From NCBI GenBank assembly GCA_002495185.1, contig DAEB01000042.1, positions 4,214-16,853 on the forward strand: DNA of 12,640 nucleotides, written 5' to 3'. The notes under the pieces were generated by a model. That model did not search any database. It saw only the letters and a program-made list of their open reading frames with translations, and had not been told where the DNA came from. This document shows positions 7,514 to 12,640 of the stretch, one piece after another. The stretch comes from Thermoplasmata archaeon UBA184 (GTDB lineage Archaea > Thermoplasmatota > Thermoplasmata > Lutacidiplasmatales > UBA184). Made by a program: the position numbers and the translations under genes. Numbering within the stretch: position 1 is the stretch's first letter; each line of letters begins with the position of its first letter.

Positions 7514-8367
7514 TCCGGGCCCGGAAATCCATGACCCCGTTCGACTGGGAGCTCCTTCTCGACCGGCTCAGCGAGTTCTACGGGACCGGAGATTGGCGAC
7601 GGCCGTACCTCCGGGACCACGCGGAGAACCCGTTCCAGGTCCTGGTCGGGACGATCCTTTCCCAACGAACGCGGGATGCGAACACCGACGCGGCGAGCGC
7701 GCGCCTCTTCGCGCGGTTCCCGGACGCGAGGGGCCTCGCCGCGGCGCCGCAGAAGGAGGTCGAGTCGCTGATCCGGGCGACGGGGTTCTATCGGGTGAAG
7801 GCGCGCGTCGTGCGCTCGGTGGCGCGCGAGATCCTCGACCGATTCGGTGGCACCGTCCCCCGCGACTACGCGGAGCTCGTCTCCCTGCCGGGGGTCGGGC
7901 CGAAGACCGCGAACTGCGTCCTCGTGTTCGGCTACGGGATCCCCGCGATCCCGGTGGACACGCACGTGCACCGGATCGCGAACCGTCTCGGGGTCGTCCG
8001 CACCCGGACCCCCGAGGAGACCGAAGCCCGCCTTCGCGAGGTCGTCGACCCGAAGTACTGGATCCCGCTCAACCCGCTCCTCGTCCAGCACGGACAGAAC
8101 CTGTGCCGACCGAACCGTCCGCTCTGTCCCCAATGCCCGATCCGGGACCAGTGCGCGACCGGGGTCGCTCTCAGGGACGGGCGGGATCCGCCCCGCCCGG
8201 ACGACCGTCCGGGCCGGAGGCGACCGCCGGGAGCAGAACGAGCGCCCCGAGCGGCACGACGATCAGGACCGCGAGCCACTCCCACGCCACGGAGTACGAC
8301 GTCGCCTGCACGATCGACCCGAAGAGGGCGGAGACGCCGGCGCCGCCCGCGAGCTGGACCGAGTTGA
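7510..8367 (+). CDS. nth: Endonuclease III (DNA glycosylase/AP lyase) with an unusual Arg/Pro-rich C-terminal tail
   Basis: This is a base-excision repair enzyme that removes oxidised pyrimidines and nicks AP sites. The HhH-GPD fold is clear. LPGVGPKTA carries the catalytic Lys (K132), and VDTHVHR carries the catalytic Asp (D150); their 18-residue spacing equals that of E. coli K120/D138. Cys 199, 206, 209 and 215 give the C-x6-C-x2-C-x5-C [4Fe-4S] cluster with the same spacing as E. coli Nth. Family members end soon after the last Cys, but this frame stays open for 70 more residues, rich in Arg and Pro, over DNA that is antisense to the 3' end of the MFS gene. The tail may be translated read-out of GC-rich antisense rather than selected protein. 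The start ATG 7510 overlaps the folC stop (ATGA); an in-frame ATG at 7531 is an alternative. Confidence 0.93.
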   Translation: MIRARKSMTPFDWELLLDRLSEFYGTGDWRRPYLRDHAENPFQVLVGTILSQRTRDANTDAASARLFARFPDARGLAAAPQKEVESLIRATGFYRVKARVVRSVAREILDRFGGTVPRDYAELVSLPGVGPKTANCVLVFGYGIPAIPVDTHVHRIANRLGVVRTRTPEETEARLREVVDPKYWIPLNPLLVQHGQNLCRPNRPLCPQCPIRDQCATGVALRDGRDPPRPDDRPGRRRPPGAERAPRAARRSGPRATPTPRSTTSPARSTRRGRRRRRRPRAGPS

Positions 8368-9412
8368 GGAGCCCGATCGCGAGGGGGATCTCCTCGTTCG
8401 GCACCTCCTTCCAGTACTGGGGAATGACGTACATCACAGCGTAGTCGACGCCGTACGCGACGGAGAAGACAGTGCCGATCGCGAGAGCGGAGGCAAGGTT
8501 GGCCCAGGGAAGCAGGGCCACCATCGCGGCGCTCACGAAGGTCGCCACGACGAACTGCGTCCGATGGTTCCGGTGCTCTTCAGCGACCCGACCTCCGAGC
8601 GGCCCGCCGAGGATGCTCGGGAGCACGAACATCATCCCGACCGCCCCGGCGAGCCCGAGGGTCCAGCCCTGGACGCTCTCGCCCCACGGAACGAGGAACT
8701 GGCCGGTCGCGAACGTCGCGCCCTCGAGGCCGACGAACGCGATCCCGACCGCCCAGGTGCCGCGGAATCGCAGGGCCGCCGGAATCCTCGGGCGCGTCCC
8801 GCTCGTCGACGGGAGCGGGCGTCCCACCGACCGTGGGACGAGAAGGAGGCTCACGAGACCGGGCACGCCGAGGAAGAGCCCTCCGACGACGAGCGAGAGC
8901 CGCCAGCCGAGGAGCGGGATCAGGAACGCGGGTCCCACCAGTCCGAGAGCGGCGCCGACGCTGAACGCGGAGCTGAAGACTCCCACCGGGATCCCGCGCC
9001 GCCCGGGCGGAAAGAGGCTCCCCACGAGGCCGATCGCCGGCGAGAAGAAGAGCGCCGCCCCGACCCCCGCGGCCGTACGGAGGGCGAGCAATGCCCCGAA
9101 CGAGGGGGCGAGCGCGCACGCGGCTGCGGCGACCGAAAGGAGTCCGACTCCCCAGAAGGAGACCGTCCGCGGACCCAGCTTGCGCGAGAGCAGCCCCGCC
9201 GGCACTTGGAGCAGCCCGCCACCGACGAGGAACGCCGCGACCAGGAGACCGTACTGGGCCGGACCGACACCGAACGCGCTCCCGATCGACGGAAGGGCCG
9301 GCCCGACGTCGTACCAGTTGTACGCGTAGCCGATCCGCATCGCGATCAGCCCCACGGTCGCTCGGAGCGCCACGTCGGGGTCTACCGAACGAGCGATGGG
9401 CTCCGCGGGCAT
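8171..9412 (-). CDS. Major facilitator superfamily transporter
   Basis: This is a predicted cytoplasmic-membrane secondary transporter of 413 residues with twelve hydrophobic segments in the usual 6+6 layout. The first spans about residues 17-40 and the last ends near residue 397. The loop between segments 2 and 3 reads GLLSRKLGPR, the MFS motif A region, and a longer polar stretch around PLPSTSGTRPRIP separates the two halves. There is no signal peptide. The N-terminal half resembles the general MFS_1/nitrate-sugar-cyanate type, but no substrate-specific motif is recognised. The gene is convergent with the endonuclease, overlapping its open frame by about 197 nt, and divergent from alaS. The short GPDGRPGGADPARP tail after the last membrane segment is low-complexity and lies in the overlap. 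The start is the ATG at 9412; a Met later in the first segment would cut the helix. Confidence 0.9.
   Translation of the reverse strand: MPAEPIARSVDPDVALRATVGLIAMRIGYAYNWYDVGPALPSIGSAFGVGPAQYGLLVAAFLVGGGLLQVPAGLLSRKLGPRTVSFWGVGLLSVAAAACALAPSFGALLALRTAAGVGAALFFSPAIGLVGSLFPPGRRGIPVGVFSSAFSVGAALGLVGPAFLIPLLGWRLSLVVGGLFLGVPGLVSLLLVPRSVGRPLPSTSGTRPRIPAALRFRGTWAVGIAFVGLEGATFATGQFLVPWGESVQGWTLGLAGAVGMMFVLPSILGGPLGGRVAEEHRNHRTQFVVATFVSAAMVALLPWANLASALAIGTVFSVAYGVDYAVMYVIPQYWKEVPNEEIPLAIGLLNSVQLAGGAGVSALFGSIVQATSYSVAWEWLAVLIVVPLGALVLLPAVASGPDGRPGGADPARP
8178..8214. terminator. Two overlapping hairpins at the convergent nth/MFS junction
   Basis: CGGGCGGG (8178-8185) pairs with CCCGCCCG (8192-8199) around a 6-nt loop, and GCCCGGAC (8195-8202) pairs with GTCCGGGC (8207-8214) around a 4-nt loop. 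The two stems share bases 8195-8199 and so exclude each other. They sit where the conserved part of the endonuclease ends and the transporter's last codons lie. There is no T tract, so a termination role is only a guess from position; random stems in such GC-rich DNA are possible. Confidence 0.3.
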
Positions 9413-9473
9413 CGATCCGTCACTCCCGTCCCGTCCGCGACGTGCGGGGGACGGTCCTGCCGCACCGATGAAC

Positions 9474-9486
9474 TAAACGTTTAAGC
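9474..9486. promoter_or_regulatory. Palindromic AT-rich box in the divergent MFS/alaS promoter region
   Basis: TAAACGTTTA (9474-9483) is a perfect 10-bp palindrome in a GC-rich 98-nt intergenic region. On the + strand ACGTTTAAGC (9477-9486) is centred about 30 nt before ATG 9511 of alaS, as expected for a leaderless archaeal promoter. Read on the - strand, CTTAAACGTTTAG is about 62 nt before the MFS start and would leave a leader of some 35 nt. It could be a TATA box used in both directions or a regulator site. Confidence 0.5.
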
Positions 9487-9510
9487 ATCGGCGGCCGTCC
9501 GCGCGCCGTC

Positions 9511-12078
9511 ATGGACCCCTCGGAGTACGACCTCGAGTTCTTCCACCGGGGAGGATTCCGCCGGCAGACCTGCGTCGTCTGCGGTCACGCCTTCTGGTCG
9601 CTCGGCGAGTTCGACCGGTGCCAGGAGGCGCCGTGCCAGGAGTACACGTTCATCGGCCGTCCCCTCTTTGGGCGACCGTACGCCCTGCGCGAGATGCGCG
9701 AGACGTACCTTTCGTTCTTCGAGCATCGCGGTCACACGCGGTTGCGGCGGTACCCGACCGTCGCCCGATGGCGCAACGACGTCTTCTTCACCCAGGCGTC
9801 GATCTACGACTTCCAGCCGTGGGTCACGAACGGAACGATCCCGCCCCCGGCGAACCCGCTCACGATCAGCCAGCCGTCGCTCCGCTTCATCGACCTCGAG
9901 GAGGTCGGCCGGAGCGGCCGGCATTTCACGCTCTTCGAGATGATGGCGCACCACGCGTTCAACCGCCCCGACCACGAGGTCTACTTCAAGGAACGATGCG
10001 TCGACCTCTGCCACGAGCTCCTCACGAGCGAGCTTGGCCTCGACCCCCGGTCCATCACGTACAAAGAGGAGGTCTGGGAGGGTGGAGGGAACGTGGGCCC
10101 CTCCCTGAGCGTGAGCTCGTCGGGGCTCGAGCTCGCGACGCTCGTCTTCATGATGTATGTGCGGGACGGCGAGCGCCTGAAGCCGATGCCGATCCGGGTC
10201 GTCGACACCGGCTACGGCCTCGAACGGTTCGTGTGGGCGAGCCAGGGGACGAAGACCGCCTACGAACCGGTGTTCGGGACGGAGTACGAGGAGCTGCGGC
10301 GGACGTTCCCGCCCCGGGAGACCGCGATCCTGATCGACCACGCGCGAGCTCTCAACTTCCTCCTGACCGACGGAGTCGTTCCTTCCAACAGCAAGGAGGG
10401 CTACTTCGTGCGACTCCTTCTGCGCCGGTCCTTACGGATCCTGCAGAAGACTCCCGAAGCGCCGGACATCCTCTCGATCCTCGACCGGTCGGGGAGGGAG
10501 ATCGCCCGGGATTTCCCCGAGGTGGGCCAGCACCGCGATGACCTCCACAAGGTCGTGGAGGCCGAAGTGGAGCGGTACCGGGACACGATGGACCGAGCCC
10601 GCCAGACGATCCGCCGGACCGAGGAGCGGGTGCGGGCGAGCGGAGGGCGGATCGGCGAGGAGATGCTCATCGAATGGTACGACTCGCTCGGCGTTCCCCC
10701 CGACCTCGCGGTCGAGGAGCTTCGAGACCCCCCGAAGGTTCCGGACGACTTCTACGCTCGCGTCGCGGAGCTCCACGAGAACGAGCGCCCGACCAACGAG
10801 TACGCCGAGCCCACCGAAGGACTCCCGGAGGTTCCGGCGGGAACTCCTCCCACGGAGGTCCTCTACCCACTCGACCCGTACACGATGGACTTCGAGGCTC
10901 ATGTCGTCTGGACGGGAGGTCCGTTCGTCGCCCTCGACCGGACGTACTTCTACCCGACCGGCGGCGGTCAGGTCACCGACAAGGGATGGCTCGGGGACCT
11001 CGAGGTCGTCGACGTCGAGCGCCGGGGACCCTGGGTCCTGCACCGGTTGGAACGCCCTTCCCCGTTCCGCGTCGAAGAGCGCGTGCGCGGCCGGATCGAC
11101 GCGGCCCGTCGCACGCAACTGATGCAGCACCATACCGCGACGCACCTCCTGAACGGGGCGCTCAGGGAGGTCCTCGGGCCGCATGTCTGGCAGGCCGGGG
11201 CCTACAAGGGGCCCGAAGCGGCCCGGATCGACGTCACCCACTACCGGGCGCTCACGAAGGAGGAGCTCCACAAGGTCGAGCGCCGGGCGAACCAGGTCGT
11301 CCGAGAGGACCGACCCGTGAAGAGCTACTTCGAGTCGCGGGGGGAGGCCGAGCGGAGGTTCGGCTTCACCCTGTACCAGGGAGGGGCCGTCCCGGGAAAG
11401 GACCTTCGGATCGTGGAGGTCGAAGGGTTCGACGTCGAGGCGTGCGGGGGGACGCACTGCACGCACACGAGCGAGGTCGGGGCGATCGCGGTCCTCGACG
11501 TCGACCGGATCCAGGACGGGGTCGTCCGGCTCACGTACGTGAGCGGGGATCGGGCGCTCGACGTTCGGGACGAGCACGAGGCGATCCTCGCCGAAGCCGC
11601 CCGTCGGCTGGGCGTCCCGGTCGCCCAGCTCCCGAGCGGGATCGACCGACTTCTCGGGGAGGTCGAGGAGTCCCGGAGGACGGCGCGCGAAAAGCGCAAG
11701 GAAGACCTCGGCGAGCTCGCGGCGCGCCTCCTTGAGGAGGGTCCCTCAACCGAGACCGTGGGGACGACGCTGATCGTCGGCGCGCGCGTCGACCTCGACC
11801 GCTCGGAGATGATGGACCTCTCCCGTCGGCTCACGAAGGAGGGCGACCGGGTCGCCGTCCTCGCGAGCGAGCGGGACGGGCGCGGGCTCCTCTTCGTCGG
11901 GTCGACCTCGGCGAAGGTCCCGGCCCACTCGGTCCTGGACGTCGCCAAGCCCGCGTTCCAGGGAAAGGGAGGGGGGAACGCCGCGGCCGCCACCGCGGTC
12001 GGAGAACCCGGTACTCCGCTCTCGACGGCGCTCGAGGAGGCCCGGAAAGCCGCCCGCCGTGCCGCGAGCGACGGATAA
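9511..12078 (+). CDS. alaS: Alanyl-tRNA synthetase, archaeal type
   Basis: This enzyme charges tRNA-Ala and hydrolyses mis-charged Ser/Gly-tRNA-Ala in the cytoplasm. The product is 855 residues, slightly short of the ~900 usual for archaea. The archaeal N-terminal module has Cys pairs C21-x2-C24 and C37-x4-C42. The class II core follows with HFTLFEMMAHHAFN, GGGNVGPSLSVSS, GLELATLVFMMY, VDTGYGLERF and IDHARAL..LLTDGVVPSN. The editing domain has the metal ligands H541-x3-H545 and C645-x3-H649 (CGGTHC). The C-terminal DHHA1/C-Ala part ends with FQGKGGGN at about 817-823 and an Ala/Arg-rich helix. All expected domains are present and the frame is intact. No ribosome binding site precedes the ATG, in keeping with a leaderless transcript from the box about 30 nt upstream. 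It is monocistronic and divergent from the MFS gene. Confidence 0.97.
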   Translation: MDPSEYDLEFFHRGGFRRQTCVVCGHAFWSLGEFDRCQEAPCQEYTFIGRPLFGRPYALREMRETYLSFFEHRGHTRLRRYPTVARWRNDVFFTQASIYDFQPWVTNGTIPPPANPLTISQPSLRFIDLEEVGRSGRHFTLFEMMAHHAFNRPDHEVYFKERCVDLCHELLTSELGLDPRSITYKEEVWEGGGNVGPSLSVSSSGLELATLVFMMYVRDGERLKPMPIRVVDTGYGLERFVWASQGTKTAYEPVFGTEYEELRRTFPPRETAILIDHARALNFLLTDGVVPSNSKEGYFVRLLLRRSLRILQKTPEAPDILSILDRSGREIARDFPEVGQHRDDLHKVVEAEVERYRDTMDRARQTIRRTEERVRASGGRIGEEMLIEWYDSLGVPPDLAVEELRDPPKVPDDFYARVAELHENERPTNEYAEPTEGLPEVPAGTPPTEVLYPLDPYTMDFEAHVVWTGGPFVALDRTYFYPTGGGQVTDKGWLGDLEVVDVERRGPWVLHRLERPSPFRVEERVRGRIDAARRTQLMQHHTATHLLNGALREVLGPHVWQAGAYKGPEAARIDVTHYRALTKEELHKVERRANQVVREDRPVKSYFESRGEAERRFGFTLYQGGAVPGKDLRIVEVEGFDVEACGGTHCTHTSEVGAIAVLDVDRIQDGVVRLTYVSGDRALDVRDEHEAILAEAARRLGVPVAQLPSGIDRLLGEVEESRRTAREKRKEDLGELAARLLEEGPSTETVGTTLIVGARVDLDRSEMMDLSRRLTKEGDRVAVLASERDGRGLLFVGSTSAKVPAHSVLDVAKPAFQGKGGGNAAAATAVGEPGTPLSTALEEARKAARRAASDG

Positions 12079-12101
12079 TCCGCGCCGTTCCTCTCGTGGC
12101 G

Positions 12102-12111
12102 AAAGCTTTAC
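12102..12111 (+). promoter_or_regulatory. TATA-like box before the GvpD-like ATPase
   Basis: AAAGCTTTAC in the 121-nt gap after alaS. A start about 25-28 nt downstream would lie near 12133, just before the short ORF at 12147 and about 65 nt before the ATPase ATG. It resembles the AT-rich boxes before folC and alaS in composition and setting. Confidence 0.4.
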
Positions 12112-12146
12112 TTTGGGATGTCCCCCATGACAGCACGGGATTGAGG

Positions 12147-12203
12147 ATGGTTCGCTGGGCGTCGGGACCCTCGCTCCGTCCGTCCGTAGAGGACCTGAGA
12201 TGA
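12147..12203 (+). CDS. Possible 18-codon upstream ORF coupled to the ATPase gene
   Basis: ATG 12147 opens an 18-codon frame, MVRWASGPSLRPSVEDLR, whose TGA (12201-12203) overlaps the ATPase ATG as ATGA. It begins within about 15 nt of the transcription start predicted from the TATA-like box, so it could be translated as a leader. No homology is recognised and chance is a real alternative in stop-poor GC-rich DNA. The ATPase frame itself cannot be extended upstream: it runs back to a stop at 12128-12130 with no start codon. Confidence 0.3.
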   Translation: MVRWASGPSLRPSVEDLR

Positions 12204-12640
12204 CCGCGAACGAGGGGAGTACCGTCGGCGGGATTCCGTCCGAAGTGATCACGTTCCTGAGCGGAAAAGGGGGACGCTCGCTGATCATCAAGGGCGGCGC
12301 GGGTACGGGAAAGACGACGTTCGGGCTCGAGCTCCTGGAGCGGGTCGGTCAGCCGAACCGCTCCTACTACCTCTCGACCCGGATCGGGGACGAGGCGCTG
12401 TTCCGCCAGTTCCCGTGGCTCAAGGCCACCGAGATGCGCACGCGCGTCCTGGACGCCGCGAAGCTGTTCCTGGACGCGATCCAGACGAGCGGGAAGAGCC
12501 GGGACGTCGAGCTTCCAGAGTCGGAGCAGAAGAAGGTCCGTGCCGGACGGGAGGTCCTCGCGAGCTTCGGACAGGAGCGGGGCGCTCCAACGCGGGTCGA
12601 CCGCACGCACCTGACCGCCCTCCTCAAGCGGAGCCCGATG
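12200..12640 (+). CDS. GvpD-like / RecA-superfamily P-loop ATPase, N-terminal part (cut by window end)
   Basis: The first 147 codons of a gene that runs off the window in frame. After a short polar start, VITFLSGKGGRSLIIKGGAG leads into the Walker A motif G32-x2-G-x-GKT (residues 32-39), then TFGLELLERV. YYLSTRIGDEALFRQFPWL (about 54-72) follows; an STR...QFPW stretch after the first ATP-binding block is typical of archaeal GvpD-like proteins in the RAD55/KaiC-related group. GvpD itself represses gas vesicle genes in haloarchaea, but relatives occur widely in archaea without gas vesicles and their role is mostly unknown, so no regulatory function is claimed. Residues about 91-130 are highly charged. 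AGAGGA (12188-12193), six bases before the ATG, is a fair ribosome binding site and supports this start. Walker B and the C-terminal half are not in view. Confidence 0.8.
   Translation, partial: MTANEGSTVGGIPSEVITFLSGKGGRSLIIKGGAGTGKTTFGLELLERVGQPNRSYYLSTRIGDEALFRQFPWLKATEMRTRVLDAAKLFLDAIQTSGKSRDVELPESEQKKVRAGREVLASFGQERGAPTRVDRTHLTALLKRSPM

Noticed and set aside
8580..9484. Alternative forward and reverse ORFs across the MFS region
   Set aside because: The minus-strand 413-residue frame shows twelve membrane segments and MFS motif A; the others have no such pattern.
1..12640. tRNA, rRNA, CRISPR, insertion sequence or defence genes
   Set aside because: I looked for T-loop-like motifs, regular repeats with spacers, terminal inverted repeats and transposase or nuclease signatures and found none beyond the housekeeping endonuclease III. 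A covariance-model scan would be needed to exclude small RNAs.

Overview
The window is GC-rich and looks archaeal. The signs are a diphthamide-type ATP-PPase (Dph6 is restricted to archaea and eukaryotes), an alanyl-tRNA synthetase with the archaeal N-terminal Cys-pair module, PurS/PurL as separate small-type subunits, a GvpD-like RecA-family ATPase, and TATA-like boxes about 30-37 nt upstream of start codons that lack a ribosome binding site. A GC-rich relative of Thermoplasmatota would fit, but that placement is a guess from gene content and not a phylogenetic result.

Layout. Positions 1-201 are non-coding apart from the possible last codons of an upstream gene, and hold two inverted repeats and weak promoter candidates. 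Positions 202-4258 (+) form a tight four-gene run: purS, purL, dph6 and a class I SAM-dependent methyltransferase, with junctions ranging from a 4-nt overlap to a 9-nt gap. After a 68-nt gap with a TATA-like box comes a B12-dependent acyl-CoA mutase catalytic subunit (4327-6042, +) whose diagnostic residues resemble isobutyryl-CoA mutase rather than classical methylmalonyl-CoA mutase. After another promoter-like gap come folC (6110-7513, +) and an endonuclease III gene (7510-8367, +) coupled by ATGA. The endonuclease frame runs about 200 nt into the 3' end of a convergent MFS transporter (8171-9412, -). The transporter is divergent from alaS (9511-12078, +), and the 98-nt intergenic region carries a palindromic AT-rich box that could serve both genes. 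The window ends inside a GvpD-like P-loop ATPase gene (12200 to the edge, +), which is preceded by an 18-codon upstream ORF.

Functionally this is mostly housekeeping: de novo purine synthesis, translation factor and tRNA chemistry, folate polyglutamylation, base-excision repair and acyl-CoA carbon-skeleton rearrangement. I see no defence system, CRISPR array, mobile element or obviously novel multi-gene system. The points most worth checking are the mutase specificity residues, the convergent endonuclease/MFS overlap, the divergent palindromic promoter, the methyltransferase coupled to dph6, and the short ORFs that end on the start codon of the following gene.
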